From: Enoplolaimus lenunculus
Lineage: Eukaryota; Nematoda; Enoplea; Enoplida; Thoracostomopsidae
Length of the DNA stretch: 64,000 nt
Reading direction: 5' to 3'
Assembly: GCA_030248215.1 (NCBI GenBank)
Contig: JASANG010000984.1
Span: forward strand, 31,253-95,252
Each line of letters begins with the position of its first letter. The first letter of the stretch is position 1. The notes under the pieces were generated by a model. That model was not told where the DNA came from, searched no databases, and saw only the letters and a program-made list of their open reading frames with translations. Both the position numbers and the translations under genes were made by a program. Below, one piece after another: positions 49,101 through 59,200 of the stretch.

Positions 49101-51301
49101 GTCAAATTGACTTTCTCCGAAATCGGCTGTATGGTACTACACAAACTGAGTCAAATTTGACTCCGGCATAGTTACACGTCCGAATCAGTGAGTCGAAATT
49201 GACTTTGTCGGAGTCGAATCTTACTCAGTTTGTGTAGTCCCGTAGAGCTTATTTCTCAGAGAGTCATTTGACTCACCATTTTTTGCAGTGGGTCTTATCA
49301 GGCCTGTAGGTAGCTCACCATGCTAGGGGGGGCTAAAAACTTTTCAAAAGGGGCGTACAAGAGTTTTTGATTACCTACACTCAAAGTTGAAAATTTTCTG
49401 GGGGAGGGGCAAAATTGTTTCAGGAGGGACTCAGGCCCGTAGCCACACTAAATTGACTCTCTCCGAAATAGGCTTTTCCTGATTACACAAACTTAGTCAA
49501 TATTCACTCCGCCTAAGTCAAATTCGACTCAATGTGACTCCGACGGAGTCAAATTTTGACTCAGTTTGTGTAGTCAGGAAAAGCCCATTTCGGAGAGAGT
49601 CAGTTTGACTCACCATTTTTTGCAGTGCAGCCAACCTTGATAGGGGGGGCTAAAAATTTTTCAGGAGGGTCATTTAGCGGTTTTCAATGACTTACAAGCA
49701 AAGTTGAAAACCTTCTAGTGGGGGGCCAAAATTTTTCCACGTTGAGCTCAGCCCCCATTGGCTACGGTCCCGGCCGAGCTCCCCCTGGCTCCTGTCTGGC
49801 TACGAGTTCGCATCTTGCCACCAACAGTTAAATAGGTTTAAATTGAAATGGTTTTTTATGTCAGAAGTATGAGTTCGATAATTTCACAAAGAAAATGCTC
49901 ATTCCGTTTTTGAAACGCTACGAAGGAATTCTACAAAACAATGACAGACATCATTTGGTGGGACGAAACGTAAGTTATTCAGTGTAAATTTAGACCGTTT
50001 CGAGATTACCGTTTGATTACAATTTAAAACTAACAGCCTTTCAAAGATCAGAGTTTCTTCATTTAAACTGCTAAACTGGCTGTTGTTAACAATTAAATTT
50101 CAGCCAATGTATACAATAGGGCTGTATCAGTTGTACAAGCATAGTTCTAAACCTAAGTGTAAGCGTAACAATGAGCTTATACCTAAGCCTAGCCTATTAA
50201 GCCTAAGCAAAAAGTTAGTCTAAAGCTTAAGCTTGCTCTATTACAGTCCCACAGAAAAACTTTCCGCAACTGATCTTTACATGAGCCGAAATTTGTATAG
50301 CTGTACAGCCAACAAATGTTGGCGTATTTTGAAGTAATAAATGCCGTCAAATACGCTTGTTTTTTTAAACGTGAGATAGCAACCTGAAGAAAACACATTT
50401 TGTAATAGCCTTATATTTCTATACCTGTGGTTCCGACTCCTAAAAAATAGTTAATAAACAAACGACGATGTTAAAAAATTCAAAATTTCGAAACGCTCTG
50501 AATATTTGTTTTCAGATAGTTTCCAAGTGTACCACAACATTTCATTTCGCCTTTATTCCTTGAATAATTGGCCAATGTATAGAACGGGGCAGTAACAGTA
50601 GTATATATTAGCCTAAGCCCAAGCCTAAGCCTAAGCGTAAGAGTGTAACAAATAGGCCGAATGGTTTACCTAAAGTCCCATTCACACGTCCAAGTTTTGC
50701 AAGTTTGGTCGCAAAGCAGTTTTGAAGTTATTGCAGCCGCAAATTGTTCACGGAATTATGCTATTGAATTTAATTCGCACCTGCGAACACAGTTGCAAGT
50801 CGCTTGAATTAGTTGGACCTGCAGTTTGATTGGTCAATCGGAATGTTCCTTTTGAAAATACTTGCAGCTGCAAGTATATATTTCATACAAGTTGCACCTG
50901 CGGGGTTCTCGCTGCAAAAACTTGCACGTGTGAATGGCGCTTTAGCGCACTGAACGATTGCATTTTTTGGAAAAAACCCAAAGGTTTACACTACCGAAAT
51001 TTATCCAAACGAATCTCTGGCAAAAATTTTCAACCGGAGCCGAAAGCTAATTTTTAACCGGAATCTGAACCAGACCGAGAACTCCGGTACCTGATGCCAA
51101 ATGTATTTTAAATTGGTGTTTTTGCAGCTAACTTGGGCAGATATTGCATTGGCAGAGTTTTTGGACCGTATTATACGTTGCCACGACGCTTACAAGTTGG
51201 TAGAGACCTATCAATTGTTGTTTGCAAACGTCAGCGGCATTCATAACGATATCCCAGGGTTGCGACGTTATGTACTTCAAAGGCCGAAATTTGAAATTTA
51301 A
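46132..51301 (+). CDS. Sigma-class glutathione S-transferase
   Basis: A cytosolic enzyme that joins glutathione to electrophiles; sigma-class relatives include haematopoietic prostaglandin D synthase. Exons: 46132-46264, 47047-47150, 48270-48449, 49865-49969, 51128-51301, giving 231 residues. The thioredoxin-like N-terminal domain shows YYFPARGKAEFIRYLL with the catalytic tyrosine at residue 8, as in human HPGDS, and LPVLEHNGV with a cis-proline. QFEIAKYIAQRFG replaces the usual QS turn with QF. The helical domain has IPFLKRYEGIL, LVGRN and LTWADIALAEF, a class-typical signature. The exon-2 donor is uncertain: GTAAGG at 47146 looks better, but only 47150 keeps the frame. The frame is also open upstream of the ATG to about 45739, but without conserved sequence. 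The four introns hold at least ten element copies. The partner gene lies tail to tail at 60025-56273. Confidence 0.93.
46287..46624. mobile_element. hAT-like non-autonomous element with perfect 8-bp target duplication
   Basis: The element, 46295-46616, is flanked on both sides by TTGTCGGG. Its ends are CAGGGTGGAACCGGAGGT and the inverted CCTCCGGTTGTACCCTG. An 8-bp duplication and a CAGGG terminus are typical of hAT transposons. It lies in GST intron 1 and belongs to family I. Confidence 0.9.
46754..46905. mobile_element. Family E element
   Basis: GCCAATGTTACTTTTAGACA, AGATTAAGCGTATTCCAAAG, CCTAAG-type hexamers, TAGTCTAGAATCTATGCCTA, and the inverted end ACGTGGGCCC. It lies in GST intron 1. 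Confidence 0.75.
47347..47902. repeat. 126-bp palindromic satellite ending in a family F terminus
   Basis: TGGACGTTGAAGCC recurs at 47382, 47508 and 47634, an exact 126-bp period over about 3.5 units (to 47835). Each unit is built from inverted copies of GACACTGAAGC and GCTTCAGTGTC, so both strands read alike and both keep long open frames. At 47846-47902 follows a family F right end (CTTATTCGGGTCACTACAG, then TA). It lies in GST intron 2. Confidence 0.85.
48008..48215. mobile_element. Family G element, partial
   Basis: TTATCACCAGCTGATGATAG on the left and TAACTGTTGATAGGCGC with GCATTTGAGAATTC on the right match the G blocks. It ends about 55 bp before GST exon 3. Confidence 0.55.
48471..48667. 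mobile_element. Family D element
   Basis: GGCCCTTGTATAGAACAGG and the inverted CGTGTTCTATACATAGGCC bracket TCAGTTTAAGCTTTAGACTA and two blocks of CTTAGG hexamers. It begins 21 bp after the exon-3 donor of the GST gene. Confidence 0.85.
48783..49812. mobile_element. Cluster of family M and family A elements in GST intron 3
   Basis: In order: a degenerate M (48783-48945, ATAGCCAGCGCTACG to TCTGGCTATGGACC); A (49083-49291, CTGCAAAAAATGGTGAGTCA to GACTCACCATTTTTTGCAG); M (49301-49444, GCCTGTAGGTAGCTCACC to CAGGCCCGTAGCCAC); A lacking its left tip (49445-49629); M (49630-49812, GCCAACCTTGATAGGGGG to TGTCTGGCTACGAG). The second A abuts M sequence on both sides, so it may have inserted at or into an M element. 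It ends about 50 bp before exon 4. Confidence 0.75.
50102..50660. mobile_element. Two family D elements in GST intron 4
   Basis: 50102-50288 runs from AGCCAATGTATACAATAGGG to the inverted CTGATCTTTACATGAGCC, with two hexamer blocks. 50571-50660 is a short copy, GGCCAATGTATAGAACGGGG, with one block of CCTAAG hexamers, stopping at AATAGGCC. Confidence 0.8.
50669..50945. mobile_element. Element L with inverted ends
   Basis: CTAAAGTCCCATTCACACGT on the left is mirrored by ACGTGTGAATGGCGCTTTAG on the right, followed inward by CAAGTTTTGCA and its mirror. The interior repeats TTGCARSTGC-type motifs. Only one copy was found in this window. Confidence 0.75.
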
Positions 51302-51376
51302 ATTGACTGAAAAATACTGTTTTGACAAACTGTTTTTCTTTTTTGACAAAAATATTTTTTATTAATAGTGGCGAAA

Positions 51377-52267
51377 GCCAATGTATAGAACAGTGTCGTA
51401 ACAGTAGTATAAGCATATTCGTAAGCCTAATCCTAAGCCTTTTTGTTGGCGAATTGTGCTACGTCATCGTAACCGCTCTCAACACTTCTGTTTCCATGAT
51501 ACTTTAATTGGTATTGCATTTTCTGCGGGATTGCGATTTGAATAGACTGATCCTTTAGACCAAATTTTTTTGCTTAGGGCTAATTTTAAATTATCCTTAC
51601 CATGAGGCTTGAGTTTGGGGTTCATGAATATATAGTAAGGCCCCACCTGGTCCATGTATAGATCAAGGGCGGACTGTGTTTTCGCATTACTGCAATAGCG
51701 TGAGCTTTAGACTAATTTTTAGGCTTATGCTTAGGTACTGTATTGACCCGAATAATAGGGGTGGACTGATGTTTATTTGGCCTCTCCAGAGGGTACCCCC
51801 TCTTGTTATTCGGTTACAGACTGTTATTTATTTTTAACCCACGCTCCGCCACCCTTCGTTACTGATATATATCCGGTACTGCAACTATCTGTTGAATTAA
51901 ACGTATATTTGTCTCGTTTCAATAGTTTGAGCGATAATAAAAGGTTATACTTAGGAATGTACTTTCAAAATTTATGTAGGCTTTAAAGTGTCGAACTCAA
52001 ATTATTTGGTCCTGGAGTCATTTATGTGCTACAATTAAGGTTAATTAACATTTATGGACTCTAATTAGGGTTTAGGGACTCTATTCGCTCACGGACTCTT
52101 ATTTTGGATACGGACTCCTATTGATTCGATCCCAAAATGGGGACCCCACCTCTTATTACCCCCCCCCTCCTCTTATTCGGGTCAATACAATATAGGCATA
52201 TCCTTACGATTAGGCTTAGGCTTAGGAATTTGCTTATACTACAGCTACGGCCCTATTCGGTACATTG
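51377..52267. mobile_element. D fragment, then a D element split by a complete F element
   Basis: 51377-51443 is a D left end (GCCAATGTATAGAACAGTG). 51541-51640 carries a D-related piece. 51651-52267 is a D element (CCATGTATAGATCAAGGGC to the inverted CCCTATTCGGTACATTGGCC) interrupted at TA by a complete F copy, 51738-52190 (CTGTATTGACCCGAATAATA to the inverted TCTTATTCGGGTCAATACA). The two D halves continue across the insertion, CTTAGG then TAGGCATATC. F is thus younger than this D copy. Confidence 0.85.
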
Positions 52268-52589
52268 GCCTTCTACTGTTACGTCTCTAAAAGCTAGCGT
52301 TTGCTGTGGTTTCGTCAGTTAATTCAGTAGATGCTTTCGATTTTTAGGTACATCGGACTTAACCTGACAATAGAACAGATCTCAACAACTTTATATATAG
52401 CGTGAATCAAAACCTAAGCCTAATCCAATGGGAATGCCTATCGTCTACGACTTTGTTTGGGTTTTGCTCTTTAACGCGAACGGAATTATAAGTTTTAAAT
52501 ATTTCTTAATAATTAATCTGATTTTATTTTCATAAGCGAAGCGTTTCGTTTATATTAAACAATATGCCAAACTAAACGATGTTTTGACC

Positions 52590-52794
52590 AATTTGTATCG
52601 CACAGGGCGGTAACAGTAATATAAGCATATTCCTAAGCCTACGCCTAAGCTTTACGCCTAAAGCGTTAGAATGAACTTGCACGTAAAAGTGTAAGCCAAA
52701 GCGAAAAAAGACAGTCTAACTAAAGCGTAAAGCGTACGTACTCTATTGCAGTCTCGCAGAAAAACGGTCTTCGCCCCTGATCTTTTTACATTGG
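52590..52794. mobile_element. Family D element, diverged
   Basis: CAATTTGTATCGCACAGGGC, CATATTCCTAAGCCTACGCC and the inverted end TGATCTTTTTACATTGGC. Its hexamers are less regular than in other copies. Confidence 0.7.
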
Positions 52795-52937
52795 CTGGGC
52801 CGATGTTTTGAACGAAAGCCTATTGACACGAACCAGATTCGCCAGCCATGTAAAGATTTTTCGAAATTTAAACGCTGTTAAAATCATTTTAAGGGATGTT
52901 GCGCATATCCGCATTCGCAAAAATTAAGTGCGGATCT

Positions 52938-53615
52938 AATGCGGGTTCACATTATAACCGGGGCAGCTTGGGACGCGTTTTGTCCCTATTAGACTATTGG
53001 GTAACATTTTGTCTATAGACCCTATATCGTATTCAAAAATTAGTAATTGTCTGCTATTATCATGTGTGGATCACCTTTTGTACTTCAATATCATATGATA
53101 TTCGAGGCATTGTCTGCGAATATCATATGACATACTTTCAAATGTCTGCACACTTGAGGTAACATACCCAAATTGTCCTGTTGAATATCATATGAGATAC
53201 TAGAATTTGAAATTTGAATTTTTGAACTTTGAAGCTGTGGTTCTGAGCGATTTTGTGTTGGAAACGATTTGCAGGCGTACATTTGGTATTTAAAGCACAT
53301 TCGTGCCTCAGCCATCCAACTTTTCATTCATTTATCAATACCCAAACGTTACATTGTCCCGCTGAATATCATATGATATTCGTTGAAATTTTGGAATAGC
53401 ATATGATATTCGCATAAATGTCCCACAGTATCACGTGACATACCGTCCCTTGTACACATTGATCATTTGAGAGCAATGGCCTGTATGCTAATGTCATATG
53501 ACATTCGAGTTTTGTCTGTTTACCCGATATAAGAGCCCGATTTTTAACGTTCATGTCGAATCAACATGGGACAAACCGTGTCCCGCCTGCTCCGGTTATA
53601 ACGTGAACCCCGCAT
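52938..53615. mobile_element. Element H: long inverted ends and repeated ATCATATGAT palindromes
   Basis: The ends are imperfect inverted copies about 47 bp long. The left begins GCGGGTTCACATTATAACCG and runs to TTTTGTCCC (52938-52985); the right is its mirror up to CCGGTTATAACGTGAACCCC (53567-53615). Between them at least seven palindromes centred on CATATG or CACGTG recur (53087, 53129, 53181, 53364, 53396, 53432, 53490), several in the form GAATATCATATGATATTCG. No transposase is visible. It is a single copy here. Confidence 0.8.
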
Positions 53616-54025
53616 AAAACATCCACATTAGAATTTATTTTTGCGACCGTTTTTGCTGATGTTTTCACTTTAATTTGTATTATAGAAACTATTTAAGCCA
53701 ATGTTCTTACATAGATATTTTCAATTTCATCTGAAACGTAATTTTAAACTGTTTAGCAGAATTTAAAAGCGAAGTCAAAATGTTTTTCAATGGGAAGGGG
53801 GCCAAATTATTGTAACGAAGCTGACATGGCTGTCTCAGAAGAGCCGCCCCTTGTAAACTTTATTCATACATAAACAAATAAATTTTGGAATCAGTCAATG
53901 ACATTAAAATGCGAACGCAATGCATCAAAGTTAAGCCTAAGTGCCTATACGATTTTGACCAGAACGGTATCACGGTAATTTGTCGCCCGAAAATACGTCG
54001 ATCGACCACTTCTAATCCGAAATTT

Positions 54026-54209
54026 GGCCCATGAAAACATCAGGGGCAGAACGTTCTTCCGTTCACTAGGATATAGTAAGCTTAAGCTTTAGACTAATTT
54101 TTTTGCTTTACCTTACGCTTACGGTTATAAGCTCATTTTTACGCTTAAAGGCTTAGGTTTAGGAACATGCTTATACTACGGTTCCGTCTCTGTTTTTTTT
54201 ACGTTGGTC
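54026..54209. mobile_element. Family D element
   Basis: GGCCCATGAAAACATCAGGG, AGTAAGCTTAAGCTTTAGAC, a few irregular hexamers, GGAACATGCTTATACTACGG and the inverted end TTTTTTTTACGTTGG. Confidence 0.7.
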
Positions 54210-54561
54210 GCATTTAAAAAGGCATTTTTGGTCGTTTTTCAATATATTTTGCGATGTTTGGAATGCGATGAACGCGGTGAACTAAATCTTTGGCCGATGG
54301 ATGATTGTTCAAGATCGAAGCATCAAAGCACGATTCAAGTCGCTCCAGCAACTCCGCGAGTAAAATGTCAGCCCATGAAATCTGAAAATTGTCATTCGCT
54401 TAATTTTAAACATATTAATGTACGAAATTTGATTATAAATTATACGGAAAAGGTGAATATAAAAGCATAGGTCAAATACTGGAAACGGAATCCAAAACGG
54501 TGTGACAAAAACACCGGAATTATATAGAACCGGATATTGAGATTTATACATTCGAAATCGT

Positions 54562-55052
54562 GGCCTATGTGTAGAACAGGGACGGATTATTTTAAGCATG
54601 GGCTGTAACAGAATCAGTTTAAGCTTTAGATTAAATTTTTTGCTTAGGCTTAGGCTTAAGCTCAGGAATAGGCTCATCCTTACGCTTAGGCTTAGGCTTA
54701 GGCTTAGGCTTAGGCTTAGGCTTAGGCTTAGGCTTAGGCTTAGGCTTAGGCTTAGGCTTAGGCTTAGGCTTAGGCTTAGGCTTAGGCTTAGGCTTAGGCT
54801 TAGGCTTAGGTTTAGGCTTAGGCTTAGGCTTAGGCTTAGGCTTAGGCTTAGGCTTAGGCTTAGGCTTAGGCTTAGGCTTAGGCTTAGGTTTAGGCTTAGG
54901 CTTAGGCTTAGGCTTAGGCTTAGGCTTAAGCTTAGGCTTAGGCTTAGGCTTAGGCTTAGGCTTAGGCTTAGGCTTAGGCTTAGGCTTAGGCTTAGGTTTA
55001 GGCTTGGGCTTATGCTTATACTGTTTTTCCGGCTCTGTTCTATACATGGGTC
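54562..55052. mobile_element. Family D element with an array of about 50 TTAGGC hexamers
   Basis: The ends are GGCCTATGTGTAGAACAGGG and the inverted CTCTGTTCTATACATGGG. After TCAGTTTAAGCTTTAGATTA and a short first block, a nearly pure TTAGGC array runs from about 54684 to 55005, with only a few variant units (TTTAGG, CTTAAG). TTAGGC is the nematode telomere repeat. Both strands are open through the array, which explains the long Lys-Pro and Leu-Arg frames; they are not genes. Confidence 0.92.
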
Positions 55053-55277
55053 GAAATCGTGAAACTACAACATGGTTGGTCAAAAATGGATATGTCTTAC
55101 TGTATGGATTCTGTAAATCCTTTTGGTAAAATGTTCATTCACAAGTTAAATCGCATTGATATGAGTACAATTTAAGTTATAAGTGACTCCCGCTCTATGT
55201 CACAAGAATATACCTACGTGATGTATACGTAAAGTATATTAGTGAAATTAACACCAGTCTTAGGGATGTCTAAACCT

Positions 55278-55489
55278 ACACTGCAAAAATTGGAGAACAA
55301 AATTGACCCTCTCTCTGAAACAGGCTTTTCGGGACTACACAAATTGAGTCAAAATTTGACTCCCCCAGAGTCAAATGCGATTAACTGACTCGCACGTTTG
55401 ACTCCAGCGGAGTCGAATTTGACTCAGTCTGTAGATATGAAAAACCTATTTCCGAGAGAGTCAGTTTGATTCACCATTTTTTGCAGTGT
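55278..55489. mobile_element. Family A fold-back element
   Basis: ACACTGCAAAAATTGGAGAA on the left and TTGATTCACCATTTTTTGCA on the right, with GACTCCCCCAGAGTCAAA in the middle. Confidence 0.8.
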
Positions 55490-56015
55490 ATTCTCGAACG
55501 TATAGGGCGAAGCATTAATAGACTATGTGTTTAGATTTTGCTACTGTAATCGCAACTCTTTACGAAATATGCCATTTTTGGGAAGGCAAATCAACGTTTT
55601 ACAAAGTATAAGATTGAGGTACTTTCTAAAAGCTTAACTAACTTGATTTAAGCTTAAGCTAATCCTGTAGTATTGAACTAACTTTCTAGATATTAACTAA
55701 ACCAACAGGTAGATTTTTATGCTTAAACACAGCTAAAATCTTTCATATTTTTAGTTCAAGCTAAACTTATTGAATTCTTTCATACACATAATTTCCACGC
55801 TGACCTTGTTACTTAAACCAAACATAAGTTTTACTTTAACTCGTGTTAAACTTAAAAATATGTTAGTCTAAATTAAACTTGCAATAGTTTTGCTTAAACT
55901 TCAATTTAAATTAAGCTATAATTTGAGTTAAAGTTTTTTAGAGCGTAGTTATATGTATTTCTGGCTCAACGGAGCCTAATACTGTAGTTAGTATAAAAAC
56001 ATATCCCCAACTGGG

Positions 56016-56194
56016 GCCCATCAGGGGCAAAGTGTTTTTTCGTCGGACAAGAATGGAATAAGCTTAAGCTTTAGACTAGTTTTTTTGCTTCGCTTAGGCT
56101 TAGGCTTAGGAATAAACTCATTCTTACGCTTAGGCTTAGGCTTAGGCTTAGGAATAAGCTTATAATATTGTTCCGCCCCTGTTCTTTACATTGG
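56016..56194. mobile_element. Family D element
   Basis: GGGCCCATCAGGGGCAAAGT, ATAAGCTTAAGCTTTAGACT, two blocks of CTTAGG hexamers and the inverted end CCTGTTCTTTACATTGGCCC. It lies about 80 bp beyond the exon-4 donor of the minus-strand GST, where that gene's last intron should begin. Confidence 0.85.
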
Positions 56195-56272
56195 CCCAAA
56201 CTGGTAATAATTACCGTTCCTGACAGGTAAAAAATATAAGCTCCTTTATAGCGTAGCAATTAAATTTCTTAC

Positions 56273-59200
56273 CTTGTCACCGACCAGCCAGCCAGTTTTA
56301 TTTTGAATCAAAAAACATTCGTAACGATCCAAAAATGGTATTACCGTTTCGACCCGATACTTGGCAAACAACGTTGGCTAAAAATACAAAAATTATTCAT
56401 TACCAGTTTGCAACCTATAAACTGTATCTGTTTTCGGTAAAAATCGGTGTCCGTCTCCGTTATTAATATTGCAATCATTCAACAGCTGGTGTTAATAAAT
56501 ACACCCATGTAATAGAAACGGCTTTTAAGCACTATTAAGTCTTCGGTTTATAGACGTTCGCAAGTTTAGGCGTATCTTCGCGTTTAGGCTTAGGCTTTAG
56601 GTTCACGCTTTCATAGTGTTTGATTTAGCAATTCCTCAGCGTAAATTAGGTCTGCAAAGAATCGTTTTCTGTACCCATTCGCCTAGACTTTAGATTTTAG
56701 GCTCAGCCGCGGCGTGCCCAGCATGTTTAATTAGCGGAGGCCGGAAATATATTTTCTGACATAACGCGCGGTGACGTGCGCCGCTGCCCGATGACGTGCG
56801 CCGCTGCGCGATGACGTGCGCCGCTGCGCGGTGACGTGCGCCGCTGTGCGGTGACGTGCGTCGCTGCGCGGTGACGTGCGCCGCTACGCGGTGAGCAAAG
56901 CACCATCTGAGCTGAAACTTTACCACTTCAGCCGTTTGTTGACTAATCACTGCACAACAGACACCACGAAACGCAGACATCACATCGCTTATACCATCAG
57001 CGTACATGTCAATCAGAGCTTCATCCCACCTGCTGGAACCAGTAAGCCCTGAAAATGGGTTTTACCAAGAGTGCATGATATTTAACAAGTGCGTGCAACT
57101 ACCTGGACTGTGGATGGTACAAAATGTACCAGAACGCGTTACATCTTTGCCCGACCACCCCTCAATTAGGAACGTAGTCGCCACTTAAACCACATAGTAA
57201 ACATAGGTGTTAGAATATATGTAATCGGACCGACCTTAGCTAAGATTCAAAATATTAGTGCAACGTACCCCCGCAAATAAGGTGGAAGGTAAGCCAAAAA
57301 CGCAACATGCGCTGGGTACATTCGTTTGTACACAGCATGTACCCAGCTGCACACTCTTGTTACATATATCACATCCACTTTTGATTTTGTTAACCTTTAA
57401 AAAAACTGGTGTATTTTATACTTATTCATGTCTAAATTATCATAATCTGAACAGGGCCGAAGCAGCCACCCCCTGTACCCCTCATTTAGGGGCCCACACC
57501 CCTAAAGAGGCCCCACTCTAAACCGGTTGAAACAAAAACCGCTTAAGTTTTATAATGAGTCTGGCTTCTCACTCGCTTCGCTCGCGAGTTTGGGGGCCCC
57601 CACCCTGGAATTTGGGGGGAGCCCCCACCCCTGCCTGCTCCGGCACTGAATATGAACTGTAAAATTTGAGAAAATTTGTAAGCTTTATAATCGCCAGTAC
57701 GAGTTATCCCAAGCAGTGTTTGATTCCGTTAAGCATCGGCAAAAAATGAAAAAACAACATTCCAACTTCGCGATCACAAAAGTTTGATGTCGTTTATAGT
57801 CGATATTCAACAATTGTTGCTGCGTAAAATTATATTTTAATCCAGGTTCGAAGCTCTTTGACCATTTTGAACACTGCTCCATATAATGGTTCCAAAGAAA
57901 AAATTAATAAAAAATACTTCAAATTTCAAATCGAAACTTTAAAAATCAGAAATAAAAAGCAAGAAAAATATGAAATTGAAAATAAAAAGCAAGAAAAATA
58001 AGAAATTACCAATAGATAGCTAGAAAAATAGGAAATTGAAAATAGAAAGCAAGAAAAATAGGAAATTACCAATAGAAAGCAAAAAAAAATAAGAAATTAC
58101 CAATAGATAGCTAGAAAAATAGGAAATTGAAAATAGAAAGCAAGAAAAATAAGAAATTACCAATAGATAGCTAGAAAAATAGGAAATTGAAAATAGAAAG
58201 CAAGAAAAGTAGGAAATTACCAATAGAAAGCAAAAAAAAAAGAAATTACCAATAGAAAGCAAAAAATAAGAAATTACCAATAGATAGCTAGAAAAATACG
58301 AAATTGAAAATAGAAAGCAAGAAAAATAAGAAATTACCAATAGAAAGCAAAAAAAATAAGAAATTACCAATAGATAGCTAGAAAAATAGGAAATTGAAAA
58401 TAGAAAGCAAGAAAAATAAGAAATTACCAATAGAAAGCAAGAAAAATAAGAAATTGAAAATAGAAAGCAAGAAAAGTAGGAAATTACCAATAGAAAGCAA
58501 AAAAAAAAGAAATTACCAATAGAAAGCAAAAAATAAGAAATTACCAATAGATAGCTAGAAAAATACGAAATTGAAAATAGAAAGCAAGAAAAATAAGAAA
58601 TTACCAATAGAAAGCAAAAAAAATAAGAAATTACCAATAGATAGCTAGAAAAATAGGAAATTGAAAATAGAAAGCAAGAAAAATAAGAAATTACCAATAG
58701 AAAGCAAGAAAAATAAGAAATTGAAACGTACCGTAAGTATTCGCAAGATACCTGGCGATCGCAAATGATTGTGTAATTTTTCCTTCGCCAACGTGTAGCA
58801 CCGGAAGCGTTCCAAACGGAGTTCCTGAAACATTAAACTAAAATCACCATTTTATAGAAATATGTATAAAGTTCGGCCAATGTTACTTTAAGACGCGTAA
58901 CAGTAGATTAAGCATATTCCTACGCCTAAAAGTGTAAGCCAAAGCGTTGTAAAAATGAGTTCCTAAGCCTCAGCCTAAGCCAAAAAAATATAATCCTGAA
59001 TGTAAACCTACTCTGTTATAGAACCACCAGAAACATCTACGCCCCTTAAAGAAACATAGGCCTAAAGTTCAGTTGTGATATTTTCGACAAAAATTTAGTT
59101 AAAAATTCATCACAAATAGTCATGAATTTTTATCAAAGCCTGATCAGTTTAAACGTGTACGACTGAACGATGAGTTTCGAAATTTAGCACATTTTCGAAC

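Noticed and set aside
54204-54470. 88-codon plus-strand frame with some codon-like character
   Set aside because: It begins in a D element end, has no ATG, and no neighbouring exon or known domain was found. It could be a stray exon, but support is too thin.
54562-55052. Chromosome end or telomere
   Set aside because: Transposon ends and ordinary sequence lie on both sides, and a gene continues beyond; this is an internal array.
54598-55083. Long open frames on both strands coding Leu-Arg or Lys-Pro repeats
   Set aside because: They are translations of the TTAGGC array in a D element; a 6-bp repeat without a stop is open in several frames.
58020-58697. 225-codon minus-strand frame of repeated SYFSCFLFSI-like peptide with a membrane-protein look
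   Set aside because: It is the A-rich 60-bp satellite read from the T-rich strand, inside a GST intron.
57905-58735. CRISPR-like array
   Set aside because: Units are contiguous without distinct spacers, and the genome is eukaryotic.
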